Source of the DNA: Distichodus sexfasciatus
Lineage: Eukaryota; Chordata; Actinopteri; Characiformes; Distichodontidae
Assembly (NCBI GenBank): GCA_032718565.1
Contig: JAVGVS010000001.1
Location: 3,742,196 to 3,806,195 of the forward strand
Length of the DNA: 64,000 nucleotides
Direction of reading: 5' to 3'
A program made the translations under genes and the position numbers. Within the stretch, counting starts at the first letter, position 1, and each line of letters begins with the position of its first letter. This document shows, in pieces, positions 1 through 11,600 of this stretch. Below the pieces are notes generated by a model. That model was not told where the DNA came from. It did no database searches and saw nothing but the letters and a program-made list of their open reading frames with translations.

Positions 1-335
1 GATATCGCCAGTTATTCCCTCATTGTGCAGTCTTAGTTAAAAACAATTTGATACATATTCACCAGGAAAACAATACAGTATATGTTCTGGTGTATATTAT
101 AATAGTTCTCGGCACTTCTCTGGTATTGTGTGTATGTGACTGAGACTGAATAAATGTGTTTGTGTTTTGGATGTGTACACTGTACACTTTTTTGTGACTG
201 TGTGGGAAGGGGTACCTCAAGCCTCTTACTGCTGACACCAGAGGTGTGAAACCTACAGAAATAGTAACTGACTTGGCAATGTATATTTACTCTCACATTT
301 TGTAACTGTGTGTGTGTGTGTATGTGTGCTTTTAG

Positions 336-386
336 GTGCAGAATCCACCCTGGGTGTCCCACCAGCCATACATTATGCAGCACCCG
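336..386 (+). CDS. rbms1: rbms1 coding exon (VQNPPWVSHQPYIMQHP)
   Basis: The acceptor is the AG at 334-335 after a (GT)n/T-rich tract, and the donor is CCG|gtaagg. The 51 bp encode 17 residues in phase 0. A second AG six bases downstream (340-341) could also serve as acceptor and would drop VQ. The choice rests on the VQN order remembered for RBMS1. Confidence 0.82.
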
Positions 387-1843
387 GTAAGGCCGACTTT
401 AGGAGTGAATATTATCCATTTGTGCTCGTATGGTTGTTGAAACTCCACAGAACTCTGGCTTTTTTTATTGTTGGTCATGGTTCACACAGTCCCACAGGCT
501 TATCCTGAGCCCTCCCTCACTCTCCACTCTGACTCGGCTTCCTCTTGACTTCCTCTCCATTTCCTTTCAGCCACTCTTGTTGCTTTTATTTTTAACTTGG
601 AGCAACCGAGTGGCAATAGTGAATCTAAAAACAAGGCAGTTATACTTAAAAAGGATAAAAGAAATGCAGAATATTGGTGTCAGTGGAATCATTGATACAG
701 AGGGAGAGTGAAAACAGAGAGGGACTAAAAGAGAGGGGGAGGGAGGTAGGGTGTCTCATGTGCTCTCTGGTATGCAGGGTTAGGAAATGACCTCACTGTG
801 TATGTCTGCTGAGAATGTCGCTGTAGATGATGATGGCTTCTCGAAACGCGCGAGTTTAGTTGAAATTTGACCCGTAGCACATTACTAGTTTTTAGACAAT
901 AAAAAGGGAGGGTCAGAAGAGGAAAACTTGGACAATGTTTTAACATAATTTATATAATGAATATTAGATTTGCTTTTTCGAATGACCGTAGACATTTTAC
1001 TGCATTTAGCAGACAGTTTTGTGTGTACAGTCCTAGTGCTCTCATTCTCCTTTTTGTGTCATTGAGTGTGACATCTCTTTCTCTCCACGTCTCTGTTCCA
1101 GGGAGCTGTAATATCGCCCTCTATGGATCCCTCCATGTCACTGCAGCCAACGTCCATGATCAGCCCCCTCACACAACAGATGAGTCACCTCTCTCTGGGC
1201 AGCACAGGAGCGGTAAGGACACACAGACACATTCAGATGGGCGTAGCACATACATTTCAAATGAGTCAGCAAAAAGTCAACACGTGCAAACACAGAACGT
1301 TTTTAACCAGCTGACTTTTAACCTGTATTTCCTGTACTGGTTGTCTGGTTGTAGACTAAAGTTTTCTTTGTGTCAAGCATGCTTGTCTTCTGTATTAAGG
1401 CAAAAGCTTGAGGAGTGTAATGCAGCTCGGCAAGTTAGACTCGCATTCTTTACGTCTTTTATGTGTGTATTGCAGTTCATACCAGCTAACACAGCGATGC
1501 AGGGTGCATACATCCCTCAATACGCTCCCATGCAACCGGCGGCAGTGGAGGTTAGTGGAAACGTGCTTTAAGTGTGTTAAGTGTCCAGATAATTATTCTG
1601 CTTAAAAGGCCACTATGTCCAAGAATACCAGTGTGGTGAATAATGAATAAATGATGATGGGACAGCATACGCGTTTATATGCTTTTGTTCATCATTAGTC
1701 ATGTCGGCACATTTGTTCTTTAGGAATAAATTGGTTCAGAGCTTGCAATAAGGGTTTAATTTCTGTTTCAGGAAAACAGCCCACAGCCTCAGGTGGAGTC
1801 AGCTGGTGATCATTCTCCCTACACCTACCAACAAACCAAGTGA
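336..1843 (+). CDS. rbms1: RBMS-family RNA-binding protein, C-terminal part (rbms1-like), 4 exons, 5' end outside window
   Basis: Partial gene. RBMS proteins bind single-stranded DNA or A/U-rich RNA through two N-terminal RRM domains, which lie to the left of this window; only the low-complexity C-terminal tail is here. Four exons (336-386, 1102-1212, 1476-1550, 1772-1843) join in phase 0 and encode 101 residues. They include QNPPWVSHQPYIMQHP, then GAVISPSMDPSMSLQPTSM, then ISPLTQQMSHLSLGSTGA, then AMQGAYIPQYAPMQ, and end DHSPYTYQQTK before a TGA stop. The words LTQQMSHLSLGSTG, AMQGAY and DHSPYT are diagnostic of the RBMS1/RBMS2 tail as I remember it, and the DHSPYT ending favours RBMS1. The gene order with cd302 and baz2b also supports RBMS1. 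Whether this is the a or b teleost duplicate cannot be told. All introns begin GT and end AG. Confidence 0.9.
1102..1212 (+). CDS. rbms1: rbms1 coding exon (GAVISPSM...SLGSTGA)
   Basis: The acceptor follows a pyrimidine-rich tract ending ttccag, and the donor is GCG|gtaagg. The 111 bp encode 37 residues in phase 0. This is the best conserved piece of the tail, with MSLQP, SMISPLTQQM and SHLSLGSTG. Confidence 0.9.
1476..1550 (+). CDS. rbms1: rbms1 coding exon (FIPANTAMQGAYIPQYAPMQ)
   Basis: The acceptor is tgcag and the donor GAG|gttagt. The 75 bp encode 25 residues. The repeated AYIPQY/APMQ words are typical of the RBMS tail. Human RBMS1 has a Y where this copy has F at the first residue, judged from memory. 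Confidence 0.88.
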
Positions 1844-1850
1844 TGAAGAG
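1772..1850 (+). CDS. rbms1: rbms1 last coding exon with stop
   Basis: The acceptor is tttcag. The exon encodes ENSPQPQVESAGDHSPYTYQ then QTK, followed by TGA at 1841-1843. Seven bases after the stop, GAG|gtaaca at 1851 reads as a splice donor, so the exon may end at 1850 with an intron inside the 3'UTR. The alternative is an unspliced 3'UTR running on from 1841. Coding confidence is high; the post-stop intron is tentative. Confidence 0.85.
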
Positions 1851-2680
1851 GTAACACTACCTAGGTTAAGAAAAGGAACAGCAACAGTTTTGCTGCATTA
1901 ACCCAAAAGCATATAACATATTTTGTAACAAACCACCATAATGGACATTTGGGTTGTGCATTTATGATCATTTTTATGTCATCTCTGGGAATGTTACTAC
2001 ACTTGATTAATCTGGAAATTTAATTTGCTAAATTGATTATATGACCAAGATTGTTCCAAACTTTCACCAGATATTTGTCTGACTGAATCCTGGTTTATAC
2101 TTTACACGTTTAAACTTAACACAAGCCTTATTTGCACCTTTCAGTGGCTTGAGTCCAGTTAAAAATGACATTGCAAGCAAGAGAACGCTGTTCCTTGTAT
2201 ACCCCAAAACTATGCAGACATGGTGAAAATGCTACTTTCACTCTGTAAAACATGTTTACAGCCATGTGGTAAGTATAAACAAGGCTTCAGTCAGATGAAT
2301 ATCCGCTATGGACATACCGGTGGAAGTTTAGGCCAAACTTCATATGATTAATTTGTGTAAAAAAAATGTTAAAGCTTCCAGAATTGTTTTGTTACTGTGT
2401 TTATGTCCAGCGATTTAAAAACCCCGCTTAAGAAGTTTTAATAGCGTCTATAAATAAAATCCTTTTAAATCCTGTACAGTACATGGTACACGGTACACAC
2501 TATATTAACATGTCCCAAATTTGGTATTGTTTTATTTGTGTTCACATATTTGATGTTATATTTTGTTCAGTTTTATGATAATGTGCCCTTTTTTGTGTTG
2601 ATTTTTGTGTTCTCGGCCAGTCCTCTTACATCGGTGTTGCATAGATCTGTGACGCTCAGTCTGTTGTTGCACATCGCCAG
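1851..2680 (+). other. Probable intron inside the rbms1 3'UTR, or contiguous 3'UTR
   Basis: A+T-rich sequence with no protein-like frame. It starts with a usable donor (gtaaca) and several AGs near 2678-2698 could close it. Nothing else is recognised. Confidence 0.4.
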
Positions 2681-5330
2681 GTTCCTCAGTGCTCAGGAGA
2701 ACGAGAGGGGCGACTGCATCTACAATCATGCTTCCTCTGATGGACTAAGCTCGACCATTGGATCGACATTTGCACAGATTCTACGATGAGTTTCCTCTGG
2801 TTTTAATACAACTACCCAGACTATTTTGGTATAAGTTCAATGAGGTGCAAATGAAATATTGATTTCATCAAAGGATGCTAGCTATCTAAGAAGAAAACAA
2901 AAAAAAAGTTTTATTTTAATAAAAAAAAGAACGTTTATTTTTACCAAGGAATTGTCACATGGGTGCAAGAACTCAAAGGATCATGTGACTAGATGTGCAT
3001 GGTAGCAGAGGTGTCCACGTTAATACTTTTTTATGATTTCAGATTTTTTTTGTGTGAGTTTTTTTTTTCACTTCTTTTTTTCTTTGTACTGATCTAGTTT
3101 TGTTGTTTGAAGAGATTTATTTGCCGGACATCCTGAGAAAGATGTTTTTTTGTGCTTGCAGTGTGAGTGTTGCTATGGTGAAGTGTTACATGTTTCTTCT
3201 TGTACAGTGTCTTTTGTCCTATTGATCTAGAATGATCTTTTTCTCTCTCATACGATTTGCCTTAAATTCTTTCCATACAGCTGTACAGGTAGCCTCTAGC
3301 TGGGGCTGAACCAGAGAAAGAGAAGTTAAAAATCAGCTACGGCCTTGTACATCAGCTGAATAGGGCTTTTCTTAGGATCTTAGCTAATGAAATCCGCTTT
3401 GCTTAGTTTAGGTGTTTTGCTTTGTACTGATTTCCATTCGAGCTTTTAGAAAATAGAACATTTGTTGATTGATATAAAGATGATTGAGTTAAATTCAGAT
3501 GTAAAGGTTTTTTGTAATCAGAGACGCAACAGGTCTGATTGTTTGAATGTGGTAGAAATTCTGCTGAATGATCACATTTTTTTAAATGCCTTTTAGAAGA
3601 ACTGGCTGTTGTAGTTTAGATGATCACAAACACATGGGTTGGGGAAAGTTTTTACCAAGTCAGGTTTTTTACTTTGATTTTATTGTGGGGTGGGGGAAAT
3701 GGGTAATGATCTGACAGAGTTTCTGTTCTTTTTTCAGTTTTGATGCAGACAGATGTGTTTTGTGCTTGTGTACAGATGAACTAAGCTTTCATGACAACTT
3801 TCAGCAAGGGGTTAAGAGGGGAATTCAGGAGGAGAGGGATTTTCTGTCGATTTTTAGTTAGTCTAGTGTTTTTTAGGAAGCAGACAGAACTCGGCACTTT
3901 CTATCAAAGTTTACTTCACCAAAGACAGTGAGCTGGCAGAAAGAGACAAAATAATGGCTATAACTTCATTCTCTCCCTGGGCAGGATAGGATTAAAAGAC
4001 TTTTTACTGGACTAGACTGCAGTTTTAAGAATGTGCCTTTTTTGTATATATGCATCCAGCTGTCTTTAGTTTTTGTCAAGGTTTGGACTCATGCATGAAG
4101 GAAGGTTTGGATCCAACAAGTGCCACAAGTATCACTACAGAGCACATGAAAACTGATATAAGAAACTAGAACACAGGAAGTGAGACGTTTGAAACTATGA
4201 ACTGATCAGCATAAGTGATAATCTGCTATGGTATTGTTCAGCATGAAAATGTTCATTTATAAAATTGTCTAAAATCACAATAGGCTTTATTTAGGCTTTA
4301 TTAGGTTTGTCTTCCAAAAGACTGTGTTTTTAAAACTGGTGGTCCTAACGACCAATTATCTACCTCAGTGTTGTGTTCTCCTCTGTTTTGATTGGCCGGG
4401 CTAGCAGGTTCAGCCCGCCCCTCCAGACCAAACGGCAAGCTCCGGCAAGCTGCCCACATATACACTTGTTTTTTTTTTTCCTTTTTCTTTCAGGATGTTT
4501 TAAAATGTTTTAATTTTTCTTCAAAGATTTTTTTAATGACATGAATATCGTGAGGATAGATGTGCGTTGAGCGTGATTCCGTCTTGTCTAGGAATTCAGT
4601 TTCATAGTTTCAAAAGCAAAAACACTGCTGCTTATCACGGGATGTTCCGGTAGTCCAAGAAAGAAAGAAAGAAGGTGAGAAATAAAAAGAAAAAAATTAA
4701 AACTGAAAGTTGTGGTATTTTAAGGATCTGTGTTCCTCAGAGTATCGCTGGCAGTCCTTTTAGCAGCAAAAACCTCATTTCTACAGGAGTGAGAACGAGA
4801 GCTTGTGAGTGGTGGGAGCAGAGACCGATGGATGTTGGGGGTGGGTGTGTGTGTGTTCGTGTGTGTGTGTGTGTGTGGGGGGGGTTTGGGACTGAAGAAG
4901 TGCATGAGTCTGAGTGTGGGCGACGCTGCTAGTAACACCTGAAACAAGTGCCAAGGTAAAGCTGGATGAAAGAGGGAGACAGGAAGGTTTGCTCATGAAC
5001 ATGAAACATCATATACTAGACAGCCATTAAGTTATGAAAAAGTAATAATTTATGAACAAAGAAGTTTTGTACAGACTGTTTGAAGAAATAAAACTTTTTT
5101 TTCATAGAGATCTATATGAGAGTTATTTTATTTTTTATTTTGTTTGTTTTACATGTGCCACAGATCTGTCAGTTATTGTCCGGTTATTGAGAAACCTTGC
5201 TTTGTATTTTTTAAGTAGTTTGTCACAGCCAAAAAAGTTTTTTTTTTCCCAATTAGATTGTTTCTTTGATCTCTCTTCTGTTCTTTCCTTTCATTTTTGG
5301 AATAAAAACTGAAATTGGGTGGGTTGTAGA
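2681..5330 (+). other. rbms1: rbms1 3' untranslated region (terminal exon)
   Basis: Noncoding, U-rich once transcribed, with many T runs. Candidate AAUAAA poly(A) signals occur at 5087-5092 and 5301-5306, and the second is followed by a GT-rich stretch (gggtgggttg) that suits a downstream element. A Pumilio-type UGUAUAUA word lies at 4043-4050. The 5' edge is uncertain because AGs at about 2680, 2689 and 2696 could each be the acceptor. Length, position after the stop and poly(A) signals are the only evidence; there is no transcript support. Confidence 0.55.
4845..4884 (+). repeat. (GT)n microsatellite with G-run in the rbms1 3'UTR
   Basis: GT dinucleotide tract interrupted by gttc, ending in a run of G (about 4877-4884). 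Confidence 0.9.
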
Positions 5331-6032
5331 CTTTCTATCTTTTTCCTGGCTAAAGAAAAAGGGCAGAACAGATATTCGTGTCCTACAGATACACATACCT
5401 GTGGAGATGATACGTGTGTGTGAACAATATGCAGGGGATAAACATACAAATTAGCAGACAAAAGTTATAATGATAATGAAAATGCCATGCCAGTTTATAT
5501 GCACTTCCAACTCAGACCACTGGAGGTCACTGTTACTGTTACACTGCAAGAAAAAAAAGACTCATCCAATATTGACATCGTACTGTGACCTGTGCACCTG
5601 TTATGGCAGATGCCATATGAGTTTATGGTAATGTATATTACACATGTAAATTATATGTATTTTATACATAATGACATTTGTAGGGGTTTGTACTAGAATA
5701 AAATGGAATTTAAAAAAAGTAATACCTAGTATTAGCAGATCAGCGCTGAGAAAAATCAAAAGTTGTAAAGGCCTTGAGATTGTTTGTGTGTGTGTCTGTG
5801 TGTGTGTCTGTGTACGTACAGTATGTGTGTTTGTACACATGAGCGGGTATTACACAACTCCACTGGAGGCCCAGTGGACTGGAAAAAGAGTGAGAGACAC
5901 TACATGCAGACTTTACACATTTACAGGTGGCAGGAGCCATGAGACTTACAAACATTGACAAGAATGGTGCAGACTATTAAACAGTAAAAAAAGGTTAGTT
6001 GGTAGCAGACAGATAGAGAGTTGACTCAGTGA

Positions 6033-6152
6033 CTGAAAGGTACCGCTGAGGAAATCATGAGCAAGGTACTGTCCCTAAACACTGCACCTCAGGTGCTACA
6101 AAAAAGCTGCCCACGACTTCTTCACAGATGGGTCAAATGCAGGTCACATTTT
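6033..6152 (-). repeat. Short interspersed repeat, family R1, reverse copy
   Basis: Read on the minus strand this segment runs aaatgtgacctgcatttgac, then ccatctgtgaag, then cagtaccttgctcatga. It aligns by eye with the forward copies near 7690 and 46190. It is diverged, with a substituted middle part. The motif 'gacctctgcatttgacccat' is familiar from many teleost genomes. The repeat class is not certain. Confidence 0.75.
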
Positions 6153-7680
6153 GTTAAGGTGTTTACAATGACACTTCTGAAGTCCTGTGTTGGTGACTAA
6201 TATTTTCTTGAAAAGATAGACATACATAGTTCTACTCCTGATCAAAACCCTTAAGTGTCTGCTAAATGTTGTAATTGTCAACTGGCTGTTGACCTGGCTG
6301 CTGGCTGGGAATAACTACCTTGTATCTTTATGCACTGGCCATGTTATATGGGGAAATCTTCATTAATTGTGCACTTTGTGTAAGCCATCCTCTACATAGT
6401 TCGTCACTGATCATTCCTGACCATTCCTGACCACAGAAGACCTGGTATTGTTTAAGTGGTGAGTCTTTGGGTTATGTAGTTCCAGACTAAAAAGAAACAT
6501 CAAGTCATGAGCATTTCTGTGGTTAAAAACTTAACTGCCTAACAACTTAATTGCACCGCTGTTGTTTTAACTACAATAATATTGTGCCTAACTTGTGTAA
6601 ATGTGGCTTAATCTGGGTTTACTATCTCATCCTTCTCATATATTACTATTAGTTTTGCTGTGTTTATACAGTCTATTCCTTTTCTCTTAATTTTGCTTTA
6701 ACTCTTAATTCATGATTCAACCTGATTCACCAGTCCTGTGTAGTTGTAATACCTATACTGTATAACTCATACACAAAGGTAAAATGCACATTCTTCCTTT
6801 CTATTATTGTTATTAGTGATTAATACACAATGTGTTGCCTGTCAAATTTGCACTGGAACTAAATCCTACACAAATTAGACATGAAAATAAAGAAGTCTGT
6901 GTTCCTCTCAAAGTCAACAACAGCTGATAAATAAATAAGAGGCTGGCAGGCCAATGGACTCATGGTGCTCTAGCTGAGAAATCTGTGCATGACTCGAGGT
7001 TTGAGTCAGAAATTATAGAACTGCCATCAGATCCCTGTGGACTTAATAAGCAAGATCAGTCTGATATCAGCAGGCAGTTGTAGTTTATTTCTCCATATGT
7101 GCTGAATTACACCATGTAAATGTGTTACTCAAGGCCATGTGTTGATAAAATATTTGTAGAGGCGTTTTTTTCAGCTTGAAAGCTTTTCGGAATTTTATAA
7201 ATTCTATTAAAGTGTTTCACGTTTGCAAGTTTCCTCCACATTGGCACAGTTTTGAAATGTCTGGAGTGGCAAAAAGCCTCAGAAACCTTGTTGCTGGGAG
7301 AAACTGGGTGTAGTTTCAGAGAGCTGGTAAAATCTTTTTGTCTGGAACAGTGGGGGATAGTCACACCCCACAGCTTGTTTGTGTGTGTATGTGTGTGTGA
7401 GAGAGAAAAACAGCAGGACACACACATACTACAGTGTGTGCATTGAGTTCTGATCTCAGCAACTCTGGCTTCTCGCCTCCAGCATGCAGTCCCTCAGTCT
7501 CTCACTTTCTCTCACATCACTCTCACTCTTTCAGGGTTTTCTCACTCATCTGCATCCACAGACAGATAGACTGATAGATACAGGCAGAAAAACTCTCTTG
7601 CTCGGTCTCTTTCTCTCTCTATTTCAAGACAAAGGGCGCCATCTACAGGACGTTTCGGGAAAATAGAAACACAGACTTAC

Positions 7681-7790
7681 AGTGAAAAAAGTGACTGGTT
7701 ATTTGTAATTGTGAACACACCACAGCACAGCACACACAACGAAATGTGACCTCTGCATTTGACCCATCCGTGAAGGAGCAGTGTTGTGCT
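7681..7790 (+). repeat. Short interspersed repeat, family R1, truncated forward copy
   Basis: Starts at aaagtgactggttatttgta, passes through a cacaccacagcacagcacac block and ends at catccgtgaaggagcagtg. Beyond that point similarity to the longer copy near 46190 stops. Confidence 0.78.
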
Positions 7791-8067
7791 GTAGATTTTA
7801 GAGCCAATTATAAAATTAATTGCTTAACAATGCTCATGTTTGGGACGAACATTGGGGCTGCTGAGGTTTAACAAATTTATATGGTCTTAAAACTTTAACT
7901 TTTTTGTCTTTTGTCGATTTTACACACCACCACAAGGAACAGTGTTGAACAAAAGCATACAGAATATATTAAGACATATTTCATAAATAGTCAATACTGC
8001 TATTTTCACAATGAGATCTTGTGACAACTAAATGTAATCTGCTAAAACAATTCTGTCTGTTGCTACA

Positions 8068-8146
<79 letters not shown>
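8068..8146 (+). repeat. Compound trinucleotide microsatellite (ATT)17 then (GTT)9
   Basis: An uninterrupted ATT array to about 8118 switches without a gap to a GTT array to about 8146. Translated antisense it gives polyasparagine, which is an artefact and not a gene. Confidence 0.97.
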
Positions 8147-8379
8147 GCTCCAGTTTCTACAGTACAAAGGACAATAATAAGACACTGAGCAAGCAAATAT
8201 ATAAACACAAAAAAGAGTAATTAAAAATCTATACGTGGATAACAAGGGGACTGTGCAAAATAGTTTTGGTCCTGGGATTATGGGTTTATTATGGGAATGT
8301 TGTTGTTGTGACCGTAGTGTAAAACCAGGGATAATTTTTTAAAACAAATATTATTGTTATTGTCAAGAGTGAGCACCGC

Positions 8380-8525
8380 TCCGCTCTCCTACGTGCATGT
8401 TACTCTGAGCATGTTCACGAAGATCAGGGCGGACCTACGCTGCGCACATTACAGAGCTGGAGTCACGGAGCAGACGCTGAGGCTAAAAGTTTGCCCTCGA
8501 AGCTTTTCTGGACTGCACTGAAAAC
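8380..8525 (+). promoter_or_regulatory. cd302: cd302 promoter-proximal region and 5'UTR (predicted)
   Basis: G+C content and CpG frequency rise just before the start codon (ccgctccgctctcctacg, gggcggacctacgctgcgca). No TATA box is obvious within the usual distance, so initiation is probably dispersed. The transcription start is not determined. Confidence 0.45.
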
Positions 8526-8616
8526 ATGGAGTCGAGGGGTCGTCACTTTACCTCGTTCCTGAGTTTAGTTGTTTTTATTGCGTTATGCCGCTGCACACAG
8601 GGACAGAGCGGCGGCG
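8526..8616 (+). CDS. cd302: cd302 exon 1: signal peptide
   Basis: The ATG lies in context aaaacATGg. The exon encodes MESRGRHFTSFLSLVVFIAL then CRCTQGQSGG and ends in phase 1 at GCG|gtaagt. Hydrophobic residues 11-20 followed by CRCTQG suit a cleaved signal peptide. Confidence 0.88.
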
Positions 8617-11600
8617 GTAAGTAATGGAGACAAAGTAAACTAGACGACAAAGGTGTTTACATTGCCATGTTTGTTACTTCTTATGACGGTGGAACATATA
8701 TATCGCCTAAAAGTTTTGTTTTTTGTTTGGACACGAGTCCCGAGTTAGTATTTTGTAATGATAAGTATAGCGACATTATAGTAGGTCTATAGAATACTAA
8801 CAGCATTTATTTTGCCTATTTATTTTTGTATCAGATTATTTTAACTGCGCGGAATCCAGTGGCGGAATCGCTTTGACGTTTGCACGTTGTTCTCTCGCTC
8901 TCATAACCATAATTATTTTTGTTTGTGGATTTAATGATAAAGTACGAATGTACCCACGCCGACGTGTTTGTGCCTCGGTGTGATCACGGGTTGTGCCCAG
9001 TTTGGAAGTTTCCATATACTTACATTAAAAGAGGAAGCCTCGTAGCCTTGTTATGGCTCTGTTTTGACGCACAGCCCGAACTGAGTAACGCACGTAGGCA
9101 GCGTGGGGCAAATACAGCACAGACAAATATTGTGATGTTATATTACAGGTTATAGTATTTGAGCCCTGATGATTAAGAACCTAAATGTCTAAAGGTCTGA
9201 CCGTGTCCCGTTGGCAGGCTGCCCCGCGGATGGACGCACTTGGGTGCCCTTTGGCCAGAGTTGTTACCACTTCGTACACGGAGAGGAGGAGGACGTGGCT
9301 AGAAGCTATTCTATACAAAAAGCCGAGGAAATGTGCAGTGGATTTGGTAAGAGTGTTTCTTGTTTCCTTGATAGTTTTTCTTTAAACTTGAGCAGGCCTA
9401 TATGATACCGTTACTCCCTGACTTTTTCCCAGCTCTTCTGACTGTGCGCAATGCAGAAGTGAACAAGTTCATTGTTGAATACAGCCCTTCTGTCTGGAAA
9501 GGCACCACAGATGTCTGGCTGGGGATGTACTATGACAGTGATGGTATGTCATTTTCTGTATTTATTTATTTGTTTGTTTATTTATTTATTACACTTTTTT
9601 CCCCAAACTAAGTTTCAGTGCAGTGTGTATTGCATATTTAACCTGTAAATTTGATTATACATTGGCTAGAGTTTAGCTTTGGGTTAAACACTGTGGCCTG
9701 TAGAGGTCTTCACTTGTTTTGAAGGTCTGGGGGATTTTGTGGGGATTGTATTTTCCAGTTTTTGATTATTAGGAGTTACAATCCCCCCATGCCGCCTAAT
9801 TTTAAGAATATGGACTATGGAGTTTATCTTGCTTGCTGTCTCTGATTTTACAGTCCATTTGACAAGAAAAATAGTAATTATTAGAAGCATAAATAATATC
9901 TTATGATCTTTTATTTGTTCCCTCAATGAGAAGGGCCATATGGGCAGTATACAGCAAAATATTGTAATGAGTAAAAAAAAAAATTACCATAAAATGTAGG
10001 TAAACAAAATTGCTGTATAAATTCCAGTGTTGCTTTAAGTGGATTGTTGGACTTGGGCCAGTCTTTTTTGCTGGCAGTTGGAATGTTGCAAAACTTGTTT
10101 AATCTAATAAGATTAAGTCAGTTGCTGTCAGAGCCTTTCTTAGGCTGGCACACACAGTTGTTATTCTTAAGTTACTGTAAAGTTTGCCTTTATGGTGCAT
10201 TTTAATGGAAATTGGGGTCTAGGAGCGACTTTAGAAGAGGAGATGAATAGTAGGATTCATTTTTGCTTTGAAGGCATGAGTAGTTTCTAATGATAAAAAT
10301 AGCACTGAGAAAAGTGGCTGAAGCAAATAATATAGGGACTACATGACCTCATAAACATGCCTCCAGCTGTTCTCGCTAAATGGAAATAATGCAGCTTCCC
10401 CTGCTTCACATCAGGACATCCGGTTATTTTTAGAGAGCTGTCTGTGCAGAGGAAGCTGAGGCAAAAGAAACCCTTGAAGAATATGCAGTTAACACCAAGA
10501 CTAGTCTTTCATGCTGAAGTCAAAGGCAGCACATTTCTTATACCTCTGCTTTTCTGCTTAGTCTCTGAAAGGTTTAACTTACATTTGCTACAATGAAAAG
10601 ATTTTTATTTTGTACTTTGGTTTTCATAGGCCTTTATCAACTTATTGATTCTTCAATATACTTCTGTTTGTTTATCTGTAGTTCTCTCTTTTCCTCCCTC
10701 ACTCCCCCCTCTGTTTTCTAGTTGATGAGTTTAAATGGAAGGATGAGACTCCTGTGAGCTTTAAAAACTGGGCGGATGAACCTTCGGATGATTTGGACAT
10801 TGTCCGGATTGACCTATGTGTGACACTTCACTCCACGTCTGGGAAATGGGACAATGTCAGCTGCTCTATAGACCATGAGAATGGAGTGGTCTGTGAAGCC
10901 CCGAGTAAGCTTCACTTGCTTCAGTACATCAAGTGTAACAGTACAGATACACTTAATCAAATTGTTTATTTATGTATTTGTTTCTTTTTTCTCCCTTGCA
11001 GTTCAGCCCAGAAAAAGTAAGTGTAGCATTTTATTACACATTCATCCTTGTGAATAGGCTATAGTTTGCTCCTTGAATGGGAGTACAAATATCTGAAAAA
11101 ACTCTGAGGTATAGCATATGTAGTCACACAAATTGTTTATGGTTTACATTACTTATTATAGATGTTTATGAGATGTGAATTAAAAGAAACAACATAAGAA
11201 ATAGTTTCTGGTATCCGGGTTGACCTTTTTTGGAATGTAATCCAGAATAACAGTTTTCAGAGACCACAAGGGGGCGATATAAAATCCATAGGGCTTGTAA
11301 AGCTAAAAATTATTAGCTTTATTTGGTGTGATGAAGCAATCTAACCTCTCTAACATCAGTGTTTCTGCAGCGTACTTATATGAAAATGAATACTGACAGG
11401 CATTCCTGAACCTTAATAGATTTTATTTACATATGGAATAATGTATATGATATTTACCAGTCTTCATATCTTTACGTAATACTTAGTGTTATATATACTT
11501 TTACTTTTTAGGCGGTTTTGCTATCAGCCCAGATCTGATTATCAGTTTGTAAGATGGAGATGATAATGTTGTTGATGTTCACTGTGTCCCCTTCTCAGAT

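Larger units (their letters stand above)
5331..8380. other. Spacer between rbms1 and cd302, repeat-rich
   Basis: About 3 kb without a credible exon on either strand. It holds (GT)n tracts near 5788-5830 and 7379-7400, one reverse and one forward copy of a short teleost repeat, and a compound trinucleotide microsatellite. The remainder is A+T-rich single-copy-looking DNA. No trace of the lectin or integrin genes that lie here in mammals was seen. Confidence 0.6.

Noticed and set aside
957..1571. 204-codon open frame
   Set aside because: It reads through introns around rbms1 exons in a different frame for most of its length. Only the part at 1476-1550 matches RBMS.
7981..8208. 75-codon minus-strand frame with polyasparagine
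   Set aside because: It is the translation of the ATT/GTT microsatellite.
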